In this document: piece after piece, positions 1-6,590 of the stretch
Layout: each line of letters opens with the position of its first letter
How positions within the stretch are numbered: position 1 is the first letter of the stretch
DNA from: Candidatus Sulfotelmatobacter sp.
GTDB taxonomy: Bacteria > Acidobacteriota > Terriglobia > Terriglobales > Acidobacteriaceae
DNA length: 7,874 bases
Assembly: GCA_030049565.1 (NCBI GenBank)
Contig: JASIKQ010000157.1
Coordinates: 1 to 7,874, forward strand
Reading direction: 5' to 3'
The notes under the pieces: model-generated
What the model saw: only the letters and a program-made list of their open reading frames with translations
The model's database searches: none
What the model was told of the DNA's origin: nothing
Position numbers and translations under genes: made by a program

Positions 1-1
1 G

Positions 2-613
2 CGCGAGCTTCACGCGGAATTCGAATTGAATCGCAGCGGATTGAATCGCCGTGGATTGGACAGATGGAAGAAGCTTTCTCCCTGGTTCTGGCTGTTGGCT
101 CCGATGGTGATCACGGCTGTAGGTTCGCTGTGGACGCCCATGTTCTTTCATCGCTTTCTCATCGTCTGCCTGCCGGCTTTCGTGTTGCTGGTGGCACGCG
201 GCCTCGTACAGTTGCGTCCGCGTGCCGTGTGGGTCACCGCTTTCCTGGTCCTATCGATCGTTACTGTGGCTCAGTCTTATGCGCGAACCCGCGAAGATTG
301 GCGCGATGCCGTGCATTACGTTCTGTCCCAGTCTCAGCCTGGCGACGCCGTCTGGTTTTACCGCGGATACTCGGATACCCCGTTTGACTATTACCAGAAT
401 CGCATAGCGGCTCAGAACCACCCTCAGCGCGTGTGGGGCGAGAATGCTCCTGCCCCCGAAGGGCAAAGGCGTCTGTGGGTGGTCCTGTATCCGGCAGCAA
501 GTCCGGATTCGGCATCGATGCAATCCAGGATCGGCAATCGATATCCAATTCTTCAGCAAGCTAGTTTTCGCGGGATTCACATCGTTCTATTTGATGTGAG
601 GCACGCGCAATAG
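2..613 (+). CDS. GT39-like membrane glycosyltransferase, C-terminal part (5' end outside window)
   Basis: The frame is open from the window edge to a TAG at 611-613, giving 204 codons. A TTG at 26 could be read as a start, but no ribosome site precedes it and the frame continues upstream, so this is most likely the tail of a longer gene. Three hydrophobic helices are visible (around WFWLLAPMVITAV, FLIVCLPAFVLLVARGL and VWVTAFLVLSIVTVAQ), followed by a soluble C-terminus that begins REDWRDAVHYVL and contains QPGDAVWFYRGY. The order 'HRFLIVCLPAFVLLVARGL' helix, last helix, then 'REDWRDAV.YV....PGD' is typical of the C-terminal end of GT39/ArnT-like polyprenyl-phosphate-sugar glycosyltransferases of the inner membrane. 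In that family the catalytic acidic residues lie in the N-terminal loops, which are not in this window. Substrate cannot be inferred. It is the only plus-strand gene and converges on the flavoprotein gene 44 bases downstream. Confidence 0.72.
   Translation, partial: RELHAEFELNRSGLNRRGLDRWKKLSPWFWLLAPMVITAVGSLWTPMFFHRFLIVCLPAFVLLVARGLVQLRPRAVWVTAFLVLSIVTVAQSYARTREDWRDAVHYVLSQSQPGDAVWFYRGYSDTPFDYYQNRIAAQNHPQRVWGENAPAPEGQRRLWVVLYPAASPDSASMQSRIGNRYPILQQASFRGIHIVLFDVRHAQ
26..55 (+). repeat. 15-bp in-frame tandem duplication
   Basis: Two adjacent 15-base units (26-40 and 41-55) differ at only 2 positions and encode LNRSG then LNRRG. The following codons (LDRWK) look like a strongly diverged third unit. 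The repeat lies in a basic stretch just before a membrane helix of the glycosyltransferase. Confidence 0.75.
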
Positions 614-657
614 AGCCGTACCCAGCCAACGTAAACGCGCTCCTGTGCCATACCTAC

Positions 658-1317
658 TCAGCGCGCACGCGTGTAATGGCGCGCATACTCCGGAACTTTC
701 TGACCGGCAACTAATCGCGCATCGGCGATCGGTTCCCCCATCGTCAAGCGCAGAGGCACCACTCCCGCCCACGTCGGAAAAGAGTAATCTTCTTCATCAT
801 CGATGGGGGGTCCGGTGCGGATTTTGGCCGAGAACTCCTCGATGGGCAATTTCAATACCGCGGTCTGTTTCATCTCCCGCTCGTTTGGCTGACGCGCATC
901 GGCCCAGCGGCCGGGAATGATGTGCTCAGCTAATACGCGCAAGGCTTCGAGCTTCTCTGGCGGATCCTCCACCAGCGTTGCCTTCCCAAGCACAACAACA
1001 GAGCGGTAATTCATCGAGTGATTGAAGACCGCGCGGGCGAGCACGAGGCCATCAAGCAAGGTGACTGTCACACAAATTGGCGCTCCGTCTTTCATGTGAC
1101 GCAACAGGCGGCTGGCAACTGAACCATGCATGTAAAGGTTGTCGCCGCTGCGTCCGTAGGAGGTCGGAATCACGTAAGGCTGGCCGTCGGCGACGAAGCC
1201 GACGTGGCAAACGAAACCTTCGTCGAGAATCCGATAGGCAGTTTCGCGATCATAAACGCCGCGATGAGGTTCGCGGACCACACAGGTCCGCGCTGTTGGC
1301 ATTTCAGATTGAGACAT
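658..1317 (-). CDS. Pyridoxamine 5'-phosphate oxidase-like / Nim-like flavin split-barrel protein
   Basis: This encodes 219 residues from the ATG at 1317. The frame stays open to 1368, but the extra 17 residues (MLHSCFTILGVRRSSSC) do not look like the family. The ATG at 1317 has a GGAG ten bases upstream, so I prefer it. The family pattern is seen in order: R-E-P-H-R-G-V-Y-D-R (residues 15-24), ILDEGFVCHVGFVADGQPYVIPTSYGR (30-56), LYMHGS (61-66), CVTVTLLDGLVLARAVFNHSMNYRSVVVLGKA (82-113) and a closing PTWAGVVPLRL (181-191). This matches the Pyridox_ox_2 group of FMN-binding split-barrel proteins, which includes NimA nitroimidazole reductases. Length is normal for the group. The protein is probably cytosolic and a flavin- or other cofactor-binding oxidoreductase; the real substrate is unknown, and drug resistance should not be assumed. 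It sits 89 bases downstream of the CPBP gene on the same strand. Confidence 0.88.
   Translation of the reverse strand: MSQSEMPTARTCVVREPHRGVYDRETAYRILDEGFVCHVGFVADGQPYVIPTSYGRSGDNLYMHGSVASRLLRHMKDGAPICVTVTLLDGLVLARAVFNHSMNYRSVVVLGKATLVEDPPEKLEALRVLAEHIIPGRWADARQPNEREMKQTAVLKLPIEEFSAKIRTGPPIDDEEDYSFPTWAGVVPLRLTMGEPIADARLVAGQKVPEYARHYTRAR
1272..1292 (-). repeat. Perfect 8-bp inverted repeat at the start of the flavoprotein gene
   Basis: The arms CGCGGACC and GGTCCGCG are separated by five bases. On the transcript the hairpin begins 25 bases after the A of the start codon, over codons encoding roughly ARTCVVRE. It is GC-rich and should be stable. Whether it matters for translation is not known. 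Confidence 0.7.
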
Positions 1318-1406
1318 GCAAGACGAACTCCGGCGAACGCCAAGGATAGTGAAGCAAGAGTGTAACACCGGCTTCGGCTGTTAGGCTTCGGCCTTCGAGA
1401 TTCGGC

Positions 1407-2387
1407 TCAGCCCGTTTGGACTGATTTTCCCCACGTCTTCTCGCCTTGTGGATGATACCGAGTCTCGCGATAGAAGCGGCTGACGAGGATGCCAACGACC
1501 AGCAGCGCTAGCGGCGTAAAGATGCTGGCCTCGGGACCAACCGTTCCTCCCGTGAGCCATTTTGGTCCGTTGAAAGTGGAGTTGAACAGGCTGTGGTAGG
1601 GCTTGAGTCCACTGTCTGCCACACCATAAAAGAAGGTCTGGCCCCAATCCCAACCGGCGTGAAATCCGACCAGCCACCAGAGAGTTCCCGTTCGCCGAAG
1701 AATGAAGCAGAACAGCAGTCCGAAGCAAACCACGGAGAGCAGTCCCGGAATACTCTCCCCGGGGTTGGCGGCATGCGCGAGGCCGAACAATGCCGACAAC
1801 AGAATCGCGGCAGGCCAATAGCCGATGCCGGTGGTGAGGGTGAATTGAAGATATCCGCGAAAGGCGAACTCCTCGCCCAGTCCGACAACCACGAAGGCCC
1901 CACTCCATGCGGCGGTCGAGAGGATGAGTGTCTTGCCGTGGATGGCGAGGCCAGCGAGATGAAATCCGTGCAGCGAGAAAATAGCCAGCAGGGTAGCGCT
2001 GATGGCGCAGAAACCGATCAGCACTCCGGTCCAGAAATTCCGGCCGAAGGCGGACGCCGCAGGCAGGCCGTACTCTCTCCAATGCCGGTGCTCGATGCGC
2101 GCCATGACGAGCGCAGCGACCGCCGTAAAAACAAAAATGGCCCCATCGCTTAGAATGGCGGCGGTCGGCGTTAGCGATGCGAGTTGGAAACCCCTGGGTC
2201 CACGGTGCATGAAGAAGTGCAGCACCAGGAAGACAGCGAGATTGACGACGGCCACAAGCCCCGCCACGATCGCCAAAAAAATCAGTACGCGCCAGCCGGC
2301 GCGGATGCCGTTGGGCCCGCGGAAAGTCGAGTTTGGCGGCAGGGATGGAGGCGTTGTCTGCGGAAGTAGGATGCCTTGTTCGGACAT
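1407..2387 (-). CDS. CPBP-family (CAAX protease/bacteriocin-processing-like) intramembrane metalloprotease
   Basis: This 326-residue inner-membrane protein has about eight hydrophobic segments (first at about 33-58, last at about 287-305). The three family motifs are present: EExxxR as E172-E173-R177 in GLGEEFAFRGYL, FxxxH as F201-H205 in FGLAHAANPGE, and a third His motif at H243 in HAGWDWGQTF. In the third motif the fourth position is Asp247, where Rce1 has Asn. A loop ending in LTGGTVGPEASI (278-289) precedes the last helix, as in many bacterial members. By family knowledge the Glu and His residues bind metal or activate water for cleavage within the membrane; the substrate is unknown. The first 30 residues are Pro-rich and probably cytosolic. 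The ribosome site is weak (AGG about nine bases before the ATG). It lies 93 bases downstream of the receptor and 89 bases upstream of the flavoprotein, with no clear terminator on either side. Confidence 0.92.
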   Translation of the reverse strand: MSEQGILLPQTTPPSLPPNSTFRGPNGIRAGWRVLIFLAIVAGLVAVVNLAVFLVLHFFMHRGPRGFQLASLTPTAAILSDGAIFVFTAVAALVMARIEHRHWREYGLPAASAFGRNFWTGVLIGFCAISATLLAIFSLHGFHLAGLAIHGKTLILSTAAWSGAFVVVGLGEEFAFRGYLQFTLTTGIGYWPAAILLSALFGLAHAANPGESIPGLLSVVCFGLLFCFILRRTGTLWWLVGFHAGWDWGQTFFYGVADSGLKPYHSLFNSTFNGPKWLTGGTVGPEASIFTPLALLVVGILVSRFYRETRYHPQGEKTWGKSVQTG

Positions 2388-2480
2388 GCTATTAGCCTAC
2401 GCGAACCGAAACAAAAGGTTCCGTCCGGCCTCAGGTACGCGGGCAAACGATACCAAGTCAGGCGATGCCTAGATTGCAAC
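2388..2480 (-). other. Intergenic gap between receptor and CPBP genes
   Basis: This 93-base spacer holds no strong terminator or promoter that I can defend. Only a 5-bp arm pair (GAACC at 2403-2407 and GGTTC at 2417-2421) and a tiny 4-bp hairpin (2460-2470) are visible, and neither is followed by a T-run on the minus strand. Read-through from the receptor into the CPBP gene therefore remains possible. Confidence 0.5.
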
Positions 2481-5400
2481 TCACCAGTAAAACTTGAGCG
2501 CGAACTGGAACTGGCGCGGATCGTACGCGGCGGTGGCCTGGCCGGCGTTGCTGATGATCTGGTTGACGGCCGCGACGTTGAAGCGATTCGCGATATTGAA
2601 CGTGTCCGCGATCAACTCCATGTTGAACCGCTCGCCAAAATAAATACGCTTGGCCACGCGCATATCGTTGAAAACCGTCCAGGGCTGGGTCCCGGCGTTG
2701 CGGCCAAGGTTGCCGTCGAGTGAAAGCAATGTGCCATTGAAGTCGGCCTGGCAAGGCTCTTGAAAAACCCCCGTAGGAGAAAATTTCGACGGGTAGGCGG
2801 GATAGCCAAAAGCCGTGCAGGCAGGATTGACAAACGTATTCGGACGGCCGGTGTCGGGCGAGAACTGGAAGTTATCCGGATTCCCGGTAAGGATGTTGAA
2901 GGGGCGTCCGGAGGAAACTTCGATGATGGGGGCCAGAGTCCAGTTGCTGAAAACCCGGCGCGTGAAGCCACTGCCGTCGAGTCTTCCTGATTGATACACG
3001 CCGCTGAAGACGAAACGATGCCGCTGGTCAAACAATGAATTGGAGCGCTCGAGGCCGGGATAGTAGCTGTCTTGTGGCGCGAGAGGAGCTTGCAGATCGG
3101 TGGAGTCATCTATGGCGTGCGACCAGGTGTAGGAAGCGAGAAATTCGTAGTGGTTATTGAAGCGCTTGCGCAGGTTGGCGCTGAAGCCGTTGTAGTTGGA
3201 ACTGCCGTTGGAGTAATTGGCATCCATGTCGCTAAAGGGTACGCAGCCAACCAATGTGCTGAGATCGCAGGTCGAGTTGAGCCCGTACTCCTTCAACACT
3301 AGCGGCAGCACAGTGGTAACGCAGGACGCCGTGGCGGGGCTGGCCAAAAGTCCCAGAGCGATGGCGGGATTGACCGCCGAGGGGCGGAAGAAATTCGTCA
3401 GAACCGCGGGCACGTAGGGGCCTCCCGCTCCGACTCCGCAGCCGGTTACACCCAGCGGGTCATCCGTCGGCAGGTTCACCCCAGCTGCCACGGCAGCGTT
3501 TAAGTTCTTCATCAGAAGATCGCCCCGGGCTGTGTTGGCATTAATGGGGCGGTTAAGATGGCGTCCGCCATTAAAGTTGTACGCAAGGCTTAGCGCAAAC
3601 CCCTGCCCGAGATCGCGTTCAATGCTGAAGTTCACCTGCTGAGAGTAGGCATACACGAAGTTCTTGGCTTGCGGATATCCGAAAGGTAGAAATCCCATTG
3701 GGAAGAAGGTGGCCGGGTTCAAGAAGTTCTGATCGACGAACAGGCCTGGAAATGCGGGATTGGTGGCTTGCGATGGGGTGAAGGGCGCCGGATTAAAACG
3801 CTGCTGTCCTGCTATATAACCCGGAACCGTGGGCAGGCACCCTGCCGTGTTCAAAATTCCCTGAAAGGTATTAACCGCATTCAAGCTGCTCGGGCCTCCT
3901 CCTGACGTGCTGCAGGGCGCGCCGGGTCCGAATACCAGTTGGCCGCTCTGCGAGGCGTCTGACGCGTCGCCCAGAAAATACAGCCCGAGCAGCGGATGAT
4001 CAAAGAAGATTCCGTACGAGGTGCGGACGACAGTTCTACCGTCGCCTTTGGGATCCCAGGCGAAGCCCACGCGAGGTTGAAACATGTGAGTGTCGGTCTG
4101 GATTCCTTTCTGCAAGCCGAGCTCGTTGTAGGCAGCCTTTGCCGTGGCGTTGAGTGGGCTTAGCTGCGGCGGAAATTCGATGTCGTAACGCAAGCCGTAA
4201 TTCAAAGTAACTTTGGGCGTAGCGCGCCAGGAGTCCTGCCAGAAAACTCCCAGAGGCTTATTCGAGAAGCTGTCCGAAGGGCTGCCATAGCCTTGCACGA
4301 GCTCGTTGGGAAAGCCGAGGCCGTAACTCTGTATGGCGGTGAAATTGGGGAAGGTTGGACAGAGACTGGCGGGAAGGCTGTTCAAAGAGCAAAGGTTGGG
4401 AAAGAAATCGGCCGAGGCGGTGGACCCGAAATCGTAAAGGCCGCCGTAGTTGACGGTGAAGGTGGCCGTCAGAGGGAGGTAATTAAAATCTCCGCCAAAC
4501 TTAGTGTTGTGGCGGCCGATGGTCCAGGAAAAATTGTCGGTGAACTGGTAGCGTTGCTCTACGCGCTGGATGTAGGAATAAGGCTCACGACCGAAGTAAG
4601 CGAAGCCGAGAATGTTTTCGGCGACATCAGCCCCGCCGGGAATGGCGGTGTTGTAGTTATAAGACAGCCCACGGCGGGCATACTGAAAGCGGAATTCGTT
4701 TACACGGTTGCTGCCGATGGTCCAGCTATCCTGAAATACTCCGGCGAAATCGCGATAGGTTTGTTGTGAAGTACGGGAGTAAGCGTTCTGGCCGAAGACC
4801 TGATTTTCGCCGTTCACTTCGATGCCAGTGATGGTGCTGGGGCTGACATTGATCCGGAAGGTCAGTCGATTGTTGCTCGTGAGATTGTGATCGAGACGAA
4901 AAGAGTAGAGGCTAGTGCCTTCGAAGACCGGGAAATTGCCGATCTGCGAGTTCAAAGTGAGAAAGCTGGATGGCAGGGAGTTGCAGAGAACGTTCGGCTG
5001 AGCGAAATTGCAGGAGGTTGGGAACTGAGTTAGCGGACTAGAACCGTTTGACGGAATGGGAATGGCGCTTCCGGCAAGGGCGCCGAAGATTGCCGGGTAG
5101 GAACCATTGAGCGCGATGCCCGATGAACCACCGACGAACGTGGCATAGGCCGCTGCTTCCTGCGCATAGCCGGCAGCAAGGGCCGGGCTGACGGCTCCGA
5201 TGGCCGCCTCAGCCGCGGGCAGATTCTGGAAAAAGGCTTGTTGACTGTTGGGACCTGAGGTCCCGTACACTCCCTGCTGAATTGTTCCTGCGGGAAGTCC
5301 GAAGGCGCTGGAAAGGTCAACGTTGTCGGTCAGTCCGAAGCAGGTGGCGCCGCCGGTGTGCAAACAATCCTCGCCAATCGAAGCGAATCCGGTTTCATGC

Positions 5401-6332
5401 CGCCGCGTCACCTCGTATGAGAAAAAATAATAAGTTTTATCCTTCTTAATCGGCCCGCCGAATGCCGCACCCGCCTGCACCCGCGTATACGCCGGATTCG
5501 GAACCGTGCTGAACGGGTTCACCGCCTGGAAGTTACGGTTCCGCAGAAAACCGAATACGTCTCCATGGAACTCATTCGATCCAGAGCGTGTGATGATGTT
5601 CACCACTCCGCCCGCCGCGCGCCCGTACTCGGGAGCGTAGTTGTTCGTAATAATCTGGAACTCCTGCACGTCTTCCTGAGAAACGGTCGAGCGTACGCCG
5701 TTGACCGAATTGTCCGTAGCATCGGCGCCATCGACGTTCACCAGGTTCGAGCGGGCGCGCTGGCCGCTCATGTTGAGCCCGGAGGTTGGCGCCGCTCCGG
5801 TCTGCGGCGCGTTATCACGCACCACTTGCGAATCCGTCAGCGTGAAGTTTATGTAGTTGCGGCCATTGATCGGCAAATTATCGATGCGGCGCTCGCCAAT
5901 CGTGTCAGTGGTGGACGTTTGCGAAGTCTCGATCAACTCCGTCTGCGAAGTGACTTCCACAACTTCCCGGCCGCTGGCCACGGCAAGACCGATGGGCAAG
6001 TCCACTAACCCGCCGACCGTAATGTTCACCTCGTTCGCCTGCGCCTTGGCAAAGCCCGGGGCCGACACGGTGACCGTATAATTACCCGGCGGCAGCAACC
6101 GGGCGTTATATCCGCCCTGTCCATCGCCCGTCGCGGTACGCTCCAGGCCCTTCGCAGCATTGCTCACTGTGACCGTGGCATTGGTCACCAAATTTCCCTT
6201 GGGGTCCTTGACGGATACCTGCAGGTCGCCAGTGGCGGCGCCTCCTTGCGCGAAGGCCAGCGAGGAAACCGATAAGAGCGCTACTGAGATGCAAAGAGTT
6301 TTCAAATTGCGAGCGATTGCGCGAATAGTCAT
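2481..6332 (-). CDS. Oar-like TonB-dependent outer-membrane receptor with carboxypeptidase-regulatory-like N-terminus
   Basis: This 1283-residue protein has a signal peptide (hydrophobic core TLCISVALLSVSSLAFA, probable cleavage AFA-QG at 28/29). Residues about 35-118 form a carboxypeptidase-regulatory-like beta-sandwich (GDLQVSVKDPKGNLV, then LPPGNYTVTVSAPGF). A TonB-box-like EVVEVTS lies at 123-129. The plug is about 130-250, with INNLP-type 'IDNLPINGRNY' (150-160), NVDGADATDN (199-208) and EYGRAAGGVVNIITRSGSNEFHG (235-257). GGPIKKDKTYYFFSYE (292-307) opens the long beta-barrel, which also has YTWSHAIDDSTD (1068-1079) and FDQRHRFVFSGVY (1101-1113). It ends in the aromatic FALKFYW, a normal barrel-insertion signal. 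The size and order match the large Oar/TonB receptor family that is strongly expanded in Acidobacteriota. It probably binds or imports an unknown large substrate using TonB energy. No SusD-like partner or transporter is next to it. The ATG at 6332 has a good AAGGA site and no upstream in-frame start. The mature part has 14 cysteines, mostly in close pairs. Confidence 0.95.
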   Translation of the reverse strand: MTIRAIARNLKTLCISVALLSVSSLAFAQGGAATGDLQVSVKDPKGNLVTNATVTVSNAAKGLERTATGDGQGGYNARLLPPGNYTVTVSAPGFAKAQANEVNITVGGLVDLPIGLAVASGREVVEVTSQTELIETSQTSTTDTIGERRIDNLPINGRNYINFTLTDSQVVRDNAPQTGAAPTSGLNMSGQRARSNLVNVDGADATDNSVNGVRSTVSQEDVQEFQIITNNYAPEYGRAAGGVVNIITRSGSNEFHGDVFGFLRNRNFQAVNPFSTVPNPAYTRVQAGAAFGGPIKKDKTYYFFSYEVTRRHETGFASIGEDCLHTGGATCFGLTDNVDLSSAFGLPAGTIQQGVYGTSGPNSQQAFFQNLPAAEAAIGAVSPALAAGYAQEAAAYATFVGGSSGIALNGSYPAIFGALAGSAIPIPSNGSSPLTQFPTSCNFAQPNVLCNSLPSSFLTLNSQIGNFPVFEGTSLYSFRLDHNLTSNNRLTFRINVSPSTITGIEVNGENQVFGQNAYSRTSQQTYRDFAGVFQDSWTIGSNRVNEFRFQYARRGLSYNYNTAIPGGADVAENILGFAYFGREPYSYIQRVEQRYQFTDNFSWTIGRHNTKFGGDFNYLPLTATFTVNYGGLYDFGSTASADFFPNLCSLNSLPASLCPTFPNFTAIQSYGLGFPNELVQGYGSPSDSFSNKPLGVFWQDSWRATPKVTLNYGLRYDIEFPPQLSPLNATAKAAYNELGLQKGIQTDTHMFQPRVGFAWDPKGDGRTVVRTSYGIFFDHPLLGLYFLGDASDASQSGQLVFGPGAPCSTSGGGPSSLNAVNTFQGILNTAGCLPTVPGYIAGQQRFNPAPFTPSQATNPAFPGLFVDQNFLNPATFFPMGFLPFGYPQAKNFVYAYSQQVNFSIERDLGQGFALSLAYNFNGGRHLNRPINANTARGDLLMKNLNAAVAAGVNLPTDDPLGVTGCGVGAGGPYVPAVLTNFFRPSAVNPAIALGLLASPATASCVTTVLPLVLKEYGLNSTCDLSTLVGCVPFSDMDANYSNGSSNYNGFSANLRKRFNNHYEFLASYTWSHAIDDSTDLQAPLAPQDSYYPGLERSNSLFDQRHRFVFSGVYQSGRLDGSGFTRRVFSNWTLAPIIEVSSGRPFNILTGNPDNFQFSPDTGRPNTFVNPACTAFGYPAYPSKFSPTGVFQEPCQADFNGTLLSLDGNLGRNAGTQPWTVFNDMRVAKRIYFGERFNMELIADTFNIANRFNVAAVNQIISNAGQATAAYDPRQFQFALKFYW

Positions 6333-6336
6333 AAGG

Positions 6337-6343
6337 CTTCCTT
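6337..6343 (-). promoter_or_regulatory. Shine-Dalgarno site of the TonB receptor
   Basis: On the minus strand AAGGAAG precedes the ATG, with AGGA six bases from the start codon. This fixes the start at 6332. The same bases can form a small hairpin: AAGG (6343-6340) pairs with CCTT (6336-6333) across a three-base loop, which would cover the site. Confidence 0.8.
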
Positions 6344-6344
6344 G

Positions 6345-6370
6345 AGTCCGTCACCTTGAGGAGACGGACT
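6345..6370 (-). promoter_or_regulatory. 8-bp hairpin in the receptor leader
   Basis: The perfect arms AGTCCGTC and GACGGACT flank a ten-base loop, TCCTCAAGGT on the transcript. The loop holds CTCAAGG, which is repeated directly after the hairpin (6346-6340) where it overlaps the Shine-Dalgarno site. The loop also contains TCCT, which could pair with the AGGA of that site. There is no T-run after the stem, so it is not an intrinsic terminator. It may be a translational or RNA-stability element; this is inference. Confidence 0.6.
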
Positions 6371-6448
6371 AACTACGCCATCAAGTCCGACTTTCGTTGT
6401 GGCCAGGTCGAGCAAGATTCTGGGAGATGCAGGTTCGGCTGGTTTTTA

Positions 6449-6469
6449 CACCAAAACAGGCACCAAAAA
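6449..6469. repeat. Tandem CACCAAAA direct repeat
   Basis: CACCAAAA occurs at 6449-6456 and again at 6461-6468, with a period of 12 bases. The spacing is near one helical turn, so it could be a tandem protein-binding site, but two short copies can also arise by chance. Confidence 0.4.
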
Positions 6470-6507
6470 CAAGGATTGATTAATGGCGAGTGACGGACCA
6501 GTTAATG

Positions 6508-6519
6508 CACACCGGTGTG
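6508..6519. promoter_or_regulatory. 12-bp perfect palindrome, possible operator
   Basis: CACACCGGTGTG is a perfect palindrome without a spacer, 176 bases upstream of the receptor start and 72 bases beyond the stop of the neighbouring hypothetical gene. It has the form of a dimeric repressor site, but no matching regulator gene lies in the window. Confidence 0.4.
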
Positions 6520-6547
6520 GTAGGGCGAAACTGCGCAAACTCCAGGT

Positions 6548-6571
6548 AAAATGGGGCCGCCAGCGGCGGCC
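6548..6571 (-). terminator. Probable intrinsic terminator of the hypothetical two-gene operon
   Basis: A perfect 7-bp GC stem (GGCCGCC / GGCGGCC, loop of three bases) lies 19 bases after the stop codon at 6591. In the minus direction it is followed by CCATTTTA, a short four-T run. The position and orientation fit a terminator. The T-run is weak, so termination may be partial. Confidence 0.55.
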
Positions 6572-6590
6572 ACGCTCTATCCGCGCAGAG

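Larger units (their letters stand above)
6333..6590 (-). promoter_or_regulatory. Upstream region of the TonB receptor gene
   Basis: This 258-base non-coding stretch lies between the stop of the one-TM hypothetical gene and the receptor start. It contains, from the receptor outwards, a Shine-Dalgarno site, a leader hairpin (6345-6370), a tandem CACCAAAA repeat (6449-6469), a 9-base inverted copy of one hairpin arm (6490-6498), a 12-bp palindrome (6508-6519) and a terminator-like hairpin (6555-6571). It must hold the receptor promoter unless the gene is read from upstream. I could not find a convincing -35/-10 pair. Confidence 0.6.

Noticed and set aside
661..684. GCGCGC arms flanking ACGCGTGTAATG near the end of the flavoprotein gene, after the glycosyltransferase stop
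   Set aside because: The arms are self-complementary GC repeats inside coding sequence, with no T-run, so a terminator for the plus-strand gene is not supported.
1318..1368. N-terminal extension of the flavoprotein to 1368
   Set aside because: The extra residues do not resemble the family, and the ATG at 1317 has a reasonable ribosome site and fits the usual length.
1370..1391. GGCTTCGG repeated twice (1370-1377 and 1384-1391), the second forming a small TTCG-loop hairpin
   Set aside because: The stems are only about 4 bp and no T-run follows on the minus strand, so I do not call a terminator of the CPBP gene.
1381..2082. Minus-strand 233-codon open frame overlapping the CPBP gene in another frame
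   Set aside because: Its translation is Arg/Pro/Ser-rich with no family signal, while the other frame carries all three CPBP motifs.
1593..2153. Long plus-strand open frame (186 codons) opposite the CPBP gene
   Set aside because: It lies wholly antisense to a gene with clear family motifs. The translation is hydrophilic, low in structure and typical of the reverse frame of GC-rich coding DNA.
4293..4769. Plus-strand 158-codon open frame inside the receptor gene
   Set aside because: It is antisense to the receptor barrel, and its Gly/Val/Glu-rich translation is a shadow of the real frame.
658..6332. Flavoprotein, CPBP protease and receptor as one functional system
   Set aside because: They share orientation, but gaps of about 90 bases, weak ribosome sites and unrelated functions do not support a joint pathway from this sequence alone.
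6465..6509. Possible promoter for the receptor: TTAACT, 17 bases, TAATCA on the minus strand
   Set aside because: The -10 match is poor (2 of 6) and other equally weak pairs can be found, so it is not reported as a promoter.
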